NCBI RefSeq assembly: GCF_004367745.1
Contig: NZ_CP037993.1
Span: 2,542,001-2,606,000 of the forward strand
DNA length: 64,000 bases
Reading direction: 5' to 3'
Source: Herbaspirillum huttiense
Lineage (GTDB): Bacteria; Pseudomonadota; Gammaproteobacteria; Burkholderiales; Burkholderiaceae_D
Shown here: piece after piece, positions 26,471 to 35,031 of the stretch
Position numbering within the stretch: position 1 is the stretch's first letter
How the letters are laid out: each line of letters starts with the position of its first letter
Notes under the pieces: model-generated
Seen by the model: only the letters and a program-made list of their open reading frames with translations
Database searches by the model: none
Told to the model about the DNA's origin: nothing
Translations under genes and position numbers: made by a program

Positions 26471-27409
26471 ATGCACAAGAAACATTACGGCGGATTGGAA
26501 ATCCTCAAGCTGGTCATGAGCATGATGGTGGTGGGTATTCACACCAGCCCCTTTGCGAGCCTGCCCACACTCGATGCGTTCAGTTCGAATGGGCTGTTTC
26601 GCATCGCCGTGCCGGTATTCTTCCTGATGAACGGCTATTTCTTGAGTCTGGAGAGGGATCGATTCCTGCCTTGGATGCGCCGCATTGTCGTGCTGTACCT
26701 CCTGCTGAGTCTGCTGTTTGCACCACTCTGGTTGGATTTGCATTCACCGGACGCTGCGCTTTTGTCGGTCGCAATCAATTTGGGCACCGGCTGGCATCAT
26801 TTGTGGTATTTGGCCGCATTGATTCTGGCATCCTGCATTGCGTTTGTCGGGCGCTCTTGCCTGCGCTCGCTACTCGCGCTATCGCTTCTTTTGTTCTGCG
26901 CAGGTGTGGTGCTGCAGGCAGTTGCGCTATGGAACGGCAATGCGTTCGCTGAAAACATCCACGGACGGTTCGATATTTACCGTAATGGAATTACCGTGGC
27001 GCTACCATTCCTACTCATCGGCATGGCGCTGCGCAACCGTGCGGGGAATTTACGGATCTCGCCATGGATGTTATTCCCGGTCCTGGTGATGTTCCTGGCT
27101 GAGATCTTTCTGTGGAATCGTCTTTGGGGCCATCAGACGCGCGACCTTTATCTAAGTCTGATCGTCGTGGCACCGGTGCTGTTCTTATTGGCGCGGCAGT
27201 GGGAGATCGCCTATCGCGACCAGCTGTCAGCGCGAGTCTATTATTTTCATCCGATCTTCGAAATGGCCTTCAAGCTCAACGGCAAATTTGGTGGTGGCAA
27301 GGTGTTCCTTGTGACGGCGTTGCTGTCGCTGCTTCTTGCCTATGGGCTGGGGAAGCTGAAGCGGATGTCGGCCGTAGCGCGATCGGGCTGGGTCAAATTG
27401 ATTCCCTGA
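26471..27409 (+). CDS. Membrane acyltransferase (acyltransferase-3 family)
   Basis: A 312-residue protein with about ten hydrophobic segments of the WecH/OatA-type acyltransferase-3 family. The start YGGLEILKLVMSMMVVGIHTSPF carries the conserved His of the active-site region (VVGIH), and RIAVPVFFLMNGYFL is the second hallmark. Such enzymes O-acetylate surface polysaccharides. The C-terminal catalytic extension found in OatA is absent. A TTG at 26453, overlapping the stop of the previous gene, is an alternative start that adds six residues; neither start has a strong ribosome-binding site. It is the last gene of the cluster on the plus strand. Confidence 0.87.
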   Translation: MHKKHYGGLEILKLVMSMMVVGIHTSPFASLPTLDAFSSNGLFRIAVPVFFLMNGYFLSLERDRFLPWMRRIVVLYLLLSLLFAPLWLDLHSPDAALLSVAINLGTGWHHLWYLAALILASCIAFVGRSCLRSLLALSLLLFCAGVVLQAVALWNGNAFAENIHGRFDIYRNGITVALPFLLIGMALRNRAGNLRISPWMLFPVLVMFLAEIFLWNRLWGHQTRDLYLSLIVVAPVLFLLARQWEIAYRDQLSARVYYFHPIFEMAFKLNGKFGGGKVFLVTALLSLLLAYGLGKLKRMSAVARSGWVKLIP

Positions 27410-27568
27410 CCAGCTGGCTCTTGTTATGGTGCAAGTGATCGAGGCGCCCGTGCTAATTCGAACATCAGTTGAATCTGCGAACCAAAGACTAATGACACAG
27501 GCGGCTGCGGGCTGTCGTTGTGCGTTGGTCAGTGCGTAAAGGGGCCAGCGGGCACCCATGTAGCCACT

Positions 27569-28213
27569 TCACGTCTGCCGTTCCACCAGGTTGTTCTTGA
27601 CGGCCCACAAGACCAGCCCGACCACGTCGCGCACGCCGATGCGGTCCATGATCTGGGCGCGGTGGGCGGCGATGGTCTTTTCGCTCAGGTCCAGTTCGTA
27701 GGCGATTTCCTTGGTCGTCTTGCGATGGGCGATCATGGCCAGGATCTGGTGCTGACGCGGCGTAAGCGGATCGGCCTGGGTTTGCCGGGCGGGCCCCGTG
27801 TAGAGGCAGTGGCTGATCATGGACTTGGCCACGGCCGGGGTCAGGTAGCACTCGTTGCGGGCGACGGCCTGCAAGGCGATATCGAGTTCAGCGGGATTGG
27901 ATTGCTTGAGCAGATAGGCCGCTACCCCCATGCGCATCACCTCGGCCAGCAACTCCGCATCGGGCTGGTTGCCGACGATCACCACGCGGCTGGCCGGGCA
28001 TTTGCTGCAGATGTCGGCCAGCAGGGCCAGTCCCTTGCGGGTGTCGGTGGAGATATCGATGATGACCGCGTCCGGCGCCACGCTCTGGATCACATGCAAG
28101 GCTACCGGTCCGGCTTCCACTTCGCCAATGACTTGTTGGCCTTCCAGCTTCTCGATCAGGCAACGCAGGCCCGCGCGCATCATGATCTGGTCGTCCACCA
28201 GGACTATATTCAT
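27569..28213 (-). CDS. NarL/FixJ-type response regulator with degenerate receiver
   Basis: A 214-residue protein with a receiver domain (1-120) and a LuxR-type helix-turn-helix (150-208: LTPRQHQILAMIAHRKTTKEIAYELDLSEKTIAAHRAQI). The phospho-acceptor D53 and K103 are present, but the usual MPxxxG after the Asp is replaced by STDTRKG, and the switch Thr/Ser position near residue 81 reads IVGNQ. Phosphorylation may still occur but signalling could be altered. No sensor kinase is adjacent. Its place at the end of the polysaccharide locus, convergent with it, suggests but does not prove control of surface polysaccharide or biofilm genes. The ATG at 28213 is preferred over an upstream GTG-type start. 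Confidence 0.9.
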   Translation of the reverse strand: MNIVLVDDQIMMRAGLRCLIEKLEGQQVIGEVEAGPVALHVIQSVAPDAVIIDISTDTRKGLALLADICSKCPASRVVIVGNQPDAELLAEVMRMGVAAYLLKQSNPAELDIALQAVARNECYLTPAVAKSMISHCLYTGPARQTQADPLTPRQHQILAMIAHRKTTKEIAYELDLSEKTIAAHRAQIMDRIGVRDVVGLVLWAVKNNLVERQT

Positions 28214-28559
28214 GTTCAGGATCCCCCACTGAGCAAGTTGATGTGGCAACCCTCCTCAGTGTGCCGGCGACAGCGCTGGGCACGCGCAGCGGTCTCGGGA
28301 TGCCTGTTCTCAGCGGTAAATTTACCGGTTTTTCTTAATAAATTCAATCAAATATACCAAATAACCTTAAATTCATCAGAAATATGATTTTTGATGAAAA
28401 TGATCTGGTCATTCTGTTCACGTTCAGCACGCCCGTTCGTGGCTGTTACGCCTCACCCATGAAAAAACCGGGCGCAATCATCATTGCGCCCGGTCCGTAT
28501 GGCTTCGCGCTGCGCCGTCCTGCCTTGGGGGCCGGGCGGCGAGCACCTCATTGCGAGTG
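28214..28559. other. AT-rich intergenic region of 346 bases
   Basis: Contains the promoter region of the response regulator (minus strand). A strongly AT-rich stretch lies at about 28315-28410, unlike the rest of the window, and then comes the terminator of the MHS transporter gene. No gene is seen. A DNA-bending or silencing site (H-NS-like binding) would fit the AT-rich block, but this is inference. Confidence 0.6.
28462..28494 (-). terminator. Strong intrinsic terminator of the MHS transporter gene
   Basis: A perfect 12-base stem (28467-28478 with 28483-28494, ACCGGGCGCAAT/ATTGCGCCCGGT) with a CATC loop. On the minus strand it is followed by a run of T (28462-28467 complement). It lies about 65 bases after the transporter stop. 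Confidence 0.93.
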
Positions 28560-30221
28560 TTACTCGTGGATGTTGTTGCGCACGGTTTCCTTCACGAACA
28601 GCAGACCGATCACCACGGTGATCAGCGAGATCACGATCGGATACCACAGGCCGTAGTAGATGTCGCCCTTGAAGGCCACCAGTGCGAAGGAGGTGGTGGG
28701 CAGCAGGCCGCCGAACCAGCCGTTGCCGATGTGGTAAGGCATGGACATGGAGGTGTAGCGGATGCGGGTCGGGAACATTTCGACCAGGCAGGCGGCGATC
28801 GGGCCGTAGACCATGGTCACGTAGATCACCAGGATGAACAGCAGCAGCAGGACCATCGGCTTGTTGATCTGCTCCGGATCGGCCTTGCTCGGGTAACCGG
28901 CGGCCTTGATGTCGTCAGCCAGGGCCTTGGACAGTTCCTTGTCCTTGGCGGCGGCGTCTTCCTTGGACAGGCCGGCGGCATCATACGAGGTGATGACGCG
29001 GTCGCCGATCTTGACGGTGGCCACCGAACCCGGTGCACCAGCCACGTTCTGGTAGTTCACCGAAGCGGCCGACAGCTTGGCCTTGACGATGTCGCAGGAC
29101 GAGGTGAACTTCTTGGTGCCGGTCGGGTTGAACTGGAACTGGCAGCTGGCCGGGTCGGCGGTGACGATCACCGGGGACTTTTGCAGTGCGGCTTCCAGCG
29201 CCGGGTTGGCGAAGTGGGTCAGGCCGTTGAAGATCGGGAAGTAGGTGACGGCGGCAATCAGGCAGCCACCCAGGATGATGGGCTTGCGGCCGATCTTGTC
29301 CGACAGCGAACCGAAGAACAGGAAGAAGGGCGTCGCCAGCAGCAGCGCGGCGGCGATCAGGATGTTGGCGGTCGGGCCATCCACCTTCAGGGTCTGGGTC
29401 AGGAAGAACAGGGCATAGAACTGGCCGGTGTACCACACCACGGCTTGACCGGCGGTCAGGCCGACCAGCGCCAGGATCACCAGCTTCAGGTTCTTCCATT
29501 GGCCGAAGGCTTCGGTCAGCGGGGCCTTGGAGGTCTTGCCCTCGGCCTTCATCTTCAGGAAAGCCGGCGACTCGTTCATGGACATGCGGATCCACACCGA
29601 GATGGCCAGCAGCAGGATGGAGACCAGGAAGGGAATGCGCCAGCCCCAGTCGGCGAAGGCGGCTTCACCCACGGCCGTACGCACACCCAGGATCACCAGC
29701 AGCGACAGGAACAGGCCCATCGTGGCAGTGGTCTGGATCCACGCGGTGAAGGCACCGCGGCGGCCTTCGGGCGCGTGCTCGGCCACGTAGGTGGCAGCAC
29801 CGCCGTATTCACCGCCCAGCGCCAGACCCTGCAGGATGCGCAGGATGATCAGGATGATCGGGGCGGTGATGCCGATCGAGTTGTAGTTGGGCAGCACGCC
29901 AACGATGAAGGTCGAGGCCCCCATGATCAGGATGGTCACCAGGAAGGTGTACTTGCGGCCGACCAGGTCACCCAGGCGGCCGAACACCAGCGCGCCGAAG
30001 GGGCGCACGATGAAACCGGCAGCAAAGGCCAGCAGGGCGAAAATGAACGCGGTATTGGGGTCGGTGCCGGCAAAGAACTGCTTGGCGATGATGGCCGCCA
30101 GCGAGCCGTACAGGTAGAAGTCATACCATTCGAAAACGGTGCCTAGCGAAGAGGCGAAGATGACTTTCTTCTCCTCCGGGGTGATGCCGCGCGCAGTCGT
30201 ATTGACTGATGCTGTGGTCAT
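28560..30221 (-). CDS. MFS transporter of the metabolite:H+ symporter (MHS) family with large loop insertion
   Basis: A 553-residue, 12-helix major facilitator. MHS signatures include SSLGTVFEWYDFYLYGSLA, FGRLGDLVGRKYTFL, RILQGLALGGEYGGAATYVAEHAPEGRRG and, late, EMFPTRIRYTSMSMPYHIGNGWFGG. Family members (ShiA, KgtP, ProP) import shikimate, dicarboxylates or betaine. Residues about 337-452 form a hydrophilic insertion absent from those enteric proteins; it holds C360 and C376, which could form a disulfide if the loop is periplasmic. The ATG at 30221 follows AAGGAGA at good spacing; the longer frame upstream is rejected. The gene stands alone with its own terminator. Confidence 0.92.
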   Translation of the reverse strand: MTTASVNTTARGITPEEKKVIFASSLGTVFEWYDFYLYGSLAAIIAKQFFAGTDPNTAFIFALLAFAAGFIVRPFGALVFGRLGDLVGRKYTFLVTILIMGASTFIVGVLPNYNSIGITAPIILIILRILQGLALGGEYGGAATYVAEHAPEGRRGAFTAWIQTTATMGLFLSLLVILGVRTAVGEAAFADWGWRIPFLVSILLLAISVWIRMSMNESPAFLKMKAEGKTSKAPLTEAFGQWKNLKLVILALVGLTAGQAVVWYTGQFYALFFLTQTLKVDGPTANILIAAALLLATPFFLFFGSLSDKIGRKPIILGGCLIAAVTYFPIFNGLTHFANPALEAALQKSPVIVTADPASCQFQFNPTGTKKFTSSCDIVKAKLSAASVNYQNVAGAPGSVATVKIGDRVITSYDAAGLSKEDAAAKDKELSKALADDIKAAGYPSKADPEQINKPMVLLLLFILVIYVTMVYGPIAACLVEMFPTRIRYTSMSMPYHIGNGWFGGLLPTTSFALVAFKGDIYYGLWYPIVISLITVVIGLLFVKETVRNNIHE

Positions 30222-30790
30222 GTCTGTCTCCTTGGTTTTAATGAGTGTGCTACTGCATGGAATGCAACCAGGTACTCGGGGCAACAGGGCAACAATGCAA
30301 CAGATGGCCGAATGGGGCGTTATGCAAGAACGCACCGGAGAACAAAGCATGAAGAGCATGCAAAGCATGAAACATCGACACCCCTCGCTTCCCCGTCTGA
30401 CACAAACCGCGATATTGGCTTCGCATTGCTTGCGTAAGGACCCACTTGTCCATGCGGCGAGTGTGCGACGCCAAACTTACGCAGGACTTGCTCCAAACTT
30501 ACACAAGCTTACAGCGCAGCAAGTCGATTTCTGGTTGCGACGCAGCAGCAAAAAGCCCATCAGCCAAGGCCTTGCGGGGTGGTGGTGGATATTGCGGCGC
30601 AGCGACTGCAGCGCGCGGCTCGCCTTTTGGGGAAGATGCTCAAAAAGATTTTTCTGTCAGGAATCAGCACGGGCAAGTGAAGCGTCGTGCCAGGCATGCG
30701 GATCAGCGGCAGGCCCTCCCGGGCGGGACGGCAGGCGGGACGGCGGTGACAGGGCGGCATCACGGCCCTGTCACCGCTCAGGTGCGGGGA
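30222..30790. other. Intergenic region of 569 bases, no gene recognised
   Basis: Lies between the MHS gene and the FAD oxidoreductase gene (both minus strand), so it should contain the MHS promoter and the end of the phosphonate operon. It carries the 9-base tandem repeat at 30343-30369. The open frames here are Met/Gln/Lys-rich or Arg/Gly-rich and have no ribosome-binding site, so I do not call a gene. Confidence 0.6.
30343..30369. repeat. Three tandem copies of a 9-base unit
   Basis: CAAAGCATG (30343-30351), AAGAGCATG (30352-30360) and CAAAGCATG (30361-30369). It lies about 120 bases upstream of the MHS transporter start, where it could influence promoter activity. Confidence 0.85.
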
Positions 30791-31993
30791 TCAGGCCAGC
30801 GCGGTGGCCGGGGTTGCTTGCGCTGTCGGTGTGGGCAGGCTCTCGCCCTCCAGCAGCGCCTTGACCACGCGTTCGCCCAGGCCCAAGCCAACGCTCATGC
30901 CGATGCCGGTATGCATCAGTACCACCGAGGTGTGGCCGTCGATGGCCAGGGCCGAGAACGGGCCCGGGCCCTTGCTGCCGTAGACGCCTTGCCAGCGCTC
31001 GATCACCTGCACGCGCGAAGCCAGGGTATGTTCGACCAGGCCGATCAGCAGTTCATCGATTTCCTCACTGTTGAACGGGGGCGAATCGGTACCGTAATGG
31101 TGCGAATCGCCGACGATGAGCTCCTGATACGGGGTCGGGCTGACCAGAAGGTGGATGCCGTGCTTGTTCAGCAGCGGGGCGTTCGCCTCGATCTCCGCGT
31201 GCACCGCGCGGGCGGTCGGCAGGTCCGAGAAAGCGCCGTAGTGGGTGCAGGACAGGCCGGTCAGCACGGCATGGGTCAGCGGCACCGCTTCTTCAGTCTT
31301 CAGGCGCAGCATCTGCAGGCGGCACTGCTTCAGGTTCATCGGCTGCAGACGGTCGGCAAAGAGCGTCAGGTAATCGTGGCCCGAGCACACCACCACGCGC
31401 TCGGCGCGGAATTCGCCGGCGGTGGTCGAGAGGCGGCCGTCGGCGGTGCCATGCACCAGCGTGTTGAAACGGAAATGCACGCCCTGCGAATGCAGGTAGG
31501 CCACCAGGGCCGGCATGGCTTCGCGCGAATACAGCTGCAGGTCTTCGGTGCCGTGCAGGGCCGAGCGGTGATGGCTGAAACGGCCGTTGTAGAGCGCGTC
31601 CAGCTTGTCGCCTTCGAGCAGGGAGGCGCGGTAGTCGTACTGGCGTGCACGCACGGTCATGAATTCCAGCAGCACGTCGTGTTCGGCCTGGCTGCGGGCA
31701 AACAGCAGGGTGCCGGCTTCGCGTGCGCTGAAGTGGGCGCGCGCGGCCAGGTGCAGCCAGAGAGCGCGGCTTTCGCGGGCCAGGTCCAGCATGATGCCGG
31801 GCGGCTGGCCGGTCACCAGGCCCATGCCGAAGTTGCGTACGGACGCGCCCAGCGGCGTGCCGGTGCGTTCGAAGACGGCCACCTTGAGGCCGCGCTTGAC
31901 GGCGGCATAGGCGTGGGCGAGGCCAAGGATGCCCGAGCCGACCACGGCCAGGTCGAAGTGCTGCGGATCGTGTTCTGAGAGGGAATTGTTCAT
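30791..31993 (-). CDS. FAD-dependent oxidoreductase of a phosphonate-type cluster
   Basis: A 400-residue DAO-type flavoprotein. The N-terminal FAD-binding motif is VVGSGILGLAHAYAAVKRGLKVAVFER. GASVRNFGMGLVTGQ is the active-site loop of the glycine/sarcosine-oxidase-like group, and GHTSVVLMHTGIGMSVGLGLGE is the C-terminal FAD motif. It resembles the family of flavoenzymes repeatedly found in aminophosphonate operons (TIGR03364, as I recall). It lies downstream of a 2-aminoethylphosphonate-type ABC transporter, so it probably oxidises an aminophosphonate or its N-methyl derivative. The degradation enzymes phnW, phnX and phnA are not in the window. Confidence 0.85.
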   Translation of the reverse strand: MNNSLSEHDPQHFDLAVVGSGILGLAHAYAAVKRGLKVAVFERTGTPLGASVRNFGMGLVTGQPPGIMLDLARESRALWLHLAARAHFSAREAGTLLFARSQAEHDVLLEFMTVRARQYDYRASLLEGDKLDALYNGRFSHHRSALHGTEDLQLYSREAMPALVAYLHSQGVHFRFNTLVHGTADGRLSTTAGEFRAERVVVCSGHDYLTLFADRLQPMNLKQCRLQMLRLKTEEAVPLTHAVLTGLSCTHYGAFSDLPTARAVHAEIEANAPLLNKHGIHLLVSPTPYQELIVGDSHHYGTDSPPFNSEEIDELLIGLVEHTLASRVQVIERWQGVYGSKGPGPFSALAIDGHTSVVLMHTGIGMSVGLGLGERVVKALLEGESLPTPTAQATPATALA

Positions 31994-32080
31994 GAGAAGT
32001 GCTCCATCGGAGTCAGTGGCGAGATGTTGTGCGGCGTCTTGTGCGGGGACGCTCTGACGGCGTCCTGCGGTCCTCTCCGT

Positions 32081-32125
32081 GCGCCGTCACGCTACAGCTC
32101 GAAGCTGTTGGACCCGTGACGGCGC
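32081..32125. repeat. Two-tier perfect hairpin inside the phosphonate operon
   Basis: GCGCCGTCACG (32081-32091) pairs exactly with CGTGACGGCGC (32115-32125), and ACAGCT (32094-32099) pairs with AGCTGT (32103-32108) inside the loop. It lies 24 bases after the binding-protein stop and about 90 bases before the oxidoreductase start. There is no T run, so it is more likely an mRNA-stabilising or processing structure than a terminator. Confidence 0.85.
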
Positions 32126-32148
32126 GGTAGTGCGGGCAAGTGCAGGGA

Positions 32149-33180
32149 TTACTGCTTCTTCTCCGACTTGCTTTCGTAACGCTTGCTCCACTCGGTCAGG
32201 ATGCGGTCACGGCTGGTGCTGGCCCAGGTGAAGTCGTTCTTGATCAGGCGCTTTTCATAGTCGGCCGGCAGCAGCTCGTCCGGCTTGGCCACGCCAGGAA
32301 TGGCGACCACGGCGAAGTTCTTTTCATACAGGGCCATGGCTTCCTTGCTGGCGGAGAAGTCGGCCAGTTTCTTGGCGGCTTCCAGGTTCTTGGTGCCCTT
32401 GACGATGGCAGTGGCTTCGATATCCCAGCCCAGGCCTTCAGACGGCAGGATCACGTCGATCGGTGCGCCTTCCTTCTTGGTCTTGACGGCACGGTACTCG
32501 AAGGCGATGCCGATCGGGAATTCACCGGTGGCGGCCTGCTTGCAGGGCTTGGAGCCGGAGTGGGTGTACTGGCCGATGTTCTTGTGCAGGGCGTCCATGT
32601 AGGCCCAGCCTTTTTCTTCACCCATCATCTGCAGCCAGGCCGAGACATCCAGGTAGCCGGTGCCGGACGAGGCCGGATTGGGCATGACGATCTTGCCGGC
32701 ATAGACCGGCTTGGTCAGGTCAGCCCAGGAGGTCGGCTTGGGCAGGCCCTGCTTTTGCGCTTCCACGGTGTTGAAGCAGATGGCCGAGGCCCACACGTCC
32801 ATGCCGACCCAGGCCGGCGGATTGGCGGCGCTGCGGTACTTGGCGTCGATCGCTGACAGGCCTTGCGGGGCGTACGGGGTCAGCATGCCTTCCTTGTCCA
32901 GCAGGGCCAGGCTGGTGGCGGCCAGGCCCCAGATCACGTCAGCCTGCGGGTTGGCTTTTTCGGCCAGCAGCTTGGCGGTGACGATGCCGGTGGAGTCGCG
33001 CACCCACTTGATCTCGATGTCCGGGTTGGCCTTCTGGAACGCGGCCTGGTAAGCCTTGATCTGGTCGGCTTCGAGGGCGGTGTAGACGGTCAGCGTGGTA
33101 GCGGCGTGGGCCTGGGCCGAGAACAGCAGGCCGGCACCGATCACCGATGCGAACAGGGAAAACAGCTTGGTTTTTTTCAT
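32149..33180 (-). CDS. Periplasmic binding protein, 2-aminoethylphosphonate ABC transporter type
   Basis: A 343-residue extracellular solute-binding protein. The Sec signal peptide spans residues 1-26 (MKKTKLFSLFASVIGAGLLFSAQAHA). The mature part begins TTLTVYTALEADQIKAYQAAFQKANPDIEIKWVRDSTGIVTAKLLAEK, which is shared by Fe3+- and phosphonate-type binding proteins. IWGLAATSLALLDKEGML and MPNPASSGTGYL are typical of the proposed 2-aminoethylphosphonate group (PhnS2-like). It is followed on the same strand by the FAD oxidoreductase gene and preceded by the permease and ATPase genes. The C-terminal tail is Lys-rich. Substrate assignment rests on family resemblance and context. Confidence 0.87.
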   Translation of the reverse strand: MKKTKLFSLFASVIGAGLLFSAQAHAATTLTVYTALEADQIKAYQAAFQKANPDIEIKWVRDSTGIVTAKLLAEKANPQADVIWGLAATSLALLDKEGMLTPYAPQGLSAIDAKYRSAANPPAWVGMDVWASAICFNTVEAQKQGLPKPTSWADLTKPVYAGKIVMPNPASSGTGYLDVSAWLQMMGEEKGWAYMDALHKNIGQYTHSGSKPCKQAATGEFPIGIAFEYRAVKTKKEGAPIDVILPSEGLGWDIEATAIVKGTKNLEAAKKLADFSASKEAMALYEKNFAVVAIPGVAKPDELLPADYEKRLIKNDFTWASTSRDRILTEWSKRYESKSEKKQ

Positions 33181-33261
33181 GATGGCCTTCGTCAGTGAAT
33201 GGCTGGGTTGAAAACGCGTCGGGGACGCAAGGTGGAGAAATCGTAGGGCTGCCGGTCCGGC

Positions 33262-35019
33262 TCAATGCGCGCGTCCACGGCGCCAGGCCTGGGCCCGCGC
33301 CAGCCAGCGGCTGCCGGCCAGGTACATGAGCAGCGAGGCCGCAGCCGAGGTCAGCAGGATCAGCGTGGACATGGCGGCCGCCGGGCCGACATCGCCGGCG
33401 TCGTCCATGTTCAACACCGCCACCGAGGCCAGTACCGTATCCGGGCGATACAGGAAGATCACCGCCGACACCGTGGTCATCGAGGACACGAACAGGTAGC
33501 GGAAGATCTCCAGCATCTGCGGCAGGCACAGCGGCACCGTCACGCGCAGGAAGGTCTGCAGCAGCGGCACCTTCAGCGACAGCGAGGCCGCTTCGAATTC
33601 AGGATCGAGCTGCTTGAGTGCGGTGACGGCGGTGAGATGGGCCGTGGTGTAGAAGTGCACGATGGAGCAGAGCACCAGCAGCGTCATGGTCCCGTAGAGG
33701 AAATTGAACGGGTTGGACGGATGGTTGAAGAACAGCAGGCTGCCCAGGCCCAGCACCAGGCCGGGCACGGCCATCGGCAGGAAACTCAGCATGCGCAGCA
33801 GGGGTGCGAGCCAGGCCTGGCCACGCGTCTTTTCCATCAGCCAGGCACCGGTAAAGATGACCAGGGTCCCGGCCACGCTGGTGCCGCAGGCCAGTTTCAG
33901 GCTGTTCCAGTAGGCCAGCCAGCCGCCGCCATCCATGTTGTCGAAGTCGTAGTGCTGCAGCGTCAGTTGCAGGTTGTAGGGCCACAGCTTGACCAGGGAT
34001 GCCCCCATGGCCACCACGATCATCATCAGGATGGCCGCCGCGATCAGGGCCACCGCCAGCAGGTTGATGCCATCACGGCGCCAGTCGGGGCGGGGAACGT
34101 AAGCTTCGGAGCGGCTGCTCATGGTGGCGCGCTGGCGGCGCTGCAGCCAGGCGTCCAGGGCAAAGGTCAGCAGGGCCGGCACCAGCAGCAGCAAGCCGAT
34201 CAGCGCACCGCGTCCGAACTGCTGCTGGCCGACCACGGCCTTGTAGGCCTCCACGGCCAGCACGCTGTAGGCGCCGCCGGTGATCTTGGGCACGCCGAAG
34301 TCGGTAATGGTGAGCGTGAACACCAGGCAAAGCGCTCCGAAGATGCCGTAGCGCGTGGCCGGCAGGGTGACGGTGGTGAAGATGCGCCAGCGCGATGCGC
34401 CCATGGCGTGCGCCGCGTCGTACAGACGGCCATCGGCCTGCGACAGCGCCGACAGCAGGATCATCATGGCGTGCGGGAAGGTGTAGAACACTTCGCCCAG
34501 CAGGATGCCCCAGAAGCCGTAGATGCTGCCATCCATCCACTCCTTGAACAGGCCCTGGTTGCCGAACAGGTAGATCAGTGCGATGCCGGGCAACAGCGAC
34601 GGCGCCAGCAGCGGCAGCAGGCCGATACCGCGCCACAGGCCCTTGAAGGGAATGCAGGTGCGCTGCAGGGCGTAGGCGAACACATAGGCCAGCGGTACCG
34701 TCACCACGGCGGTCACTGTAGAGACCCACAGGCTGCGCCCCAGCATGGGCAGGAAATTGATGTTGGAGAACAGGGTCACGAAGGGCTGGCTGCCCGCCCA
34801 GTTGCCCTCGGGCGTCAGCACGGCTTGCGCCAGGATGAACAGCAGCGGTCCGCCCAGACCCAGCAGGAGCAGGGCCAGCAGCATCCATTTCATCGCGCCC
34901 GGCAGCCGCTGGCTGCGGTCGGTCGGGGAACGCCGCGCCGCCGGGGCGCCAGCTTGGGTGCGATCGCGCGCCAGGGCAGGCATGGGGGAGGTGGGCGGCA
35001 AGGAAGATTGCATCGTCAT
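33262..35019 (-). CDS. ABC transporter permease with two fused membrane domains (aminophosphonate type)
   Basis: A 585-residue inner-membrane protein with about 12 hydrophobic segments and two permease domains in tandem, each with an EAA-like loop (GASRWRIFTTVTLPATRYGIFGA and KVPLLQTFLRVTVPLCLPQML). This two-domain form, like FbpB/ThiP, is typical of the PhnU2-type permease paired with the upstream ATPase. A Pro/Ala-rich N terminus precedes the first helix. ATG codons lie at 35019 and 35013; the first is used here. It is separated by 12 bases from the ATPase gene upstream and by 81 bases from the binding protein gene downstream. Confidence 0.9.
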   Translation of the reverse strand: MTMQSSLPPTSPMPALARDRTQAGAPAARRSPTDRSQRLPGAMKWMLLALLLLGLGGPLLFILAQAVLTPEGNWAGSQPFVTLFSNINFLPMLGRSLWVSTVTAVVTVPLAYVFAYALQRTCIPFKGLWRGIGLLPLLAPSLLPGIALIYLFGNQGLFKEWMDGSIYGFWGILLGEVFYTFPHAMMILLSALSQADGRLYDAAHAMGASRWRIFTTVTLPATRYGIFGALCLVFTLTITDFGVPKITGGAYSVLAVEAYKAVVGQQQFGRGALIGLLLLVPALLTFALDAWLQRRQRATMSSRSEAYVPRPDWRRDGINLLAVALIAAAILMMIVVAMGASLVKLWPYNLQLTLQHYDFDNMDGGGWLAYWNSLKLACGTSVAGTLVIFTGAWLMEKTRGQAWLAPLLRMLSFLPMAVPGLVLGLGSLLFFNHPSNPFNFLYGTMTLLVLCSIVHFYTTAHLTAVTALKQLDPEFEAASLSLKVPLLQTFLRVTVPLCLPQMLEIFRYLFVSSMTTVSAVIFLYRPDTVLASVAVLNMDDAGDVGPAAAMSTLILLTSAAASLLMYLAGSRWLARAQAWRRGRAH

Positions 35020-35031
35020 GAACGGTCCGGC

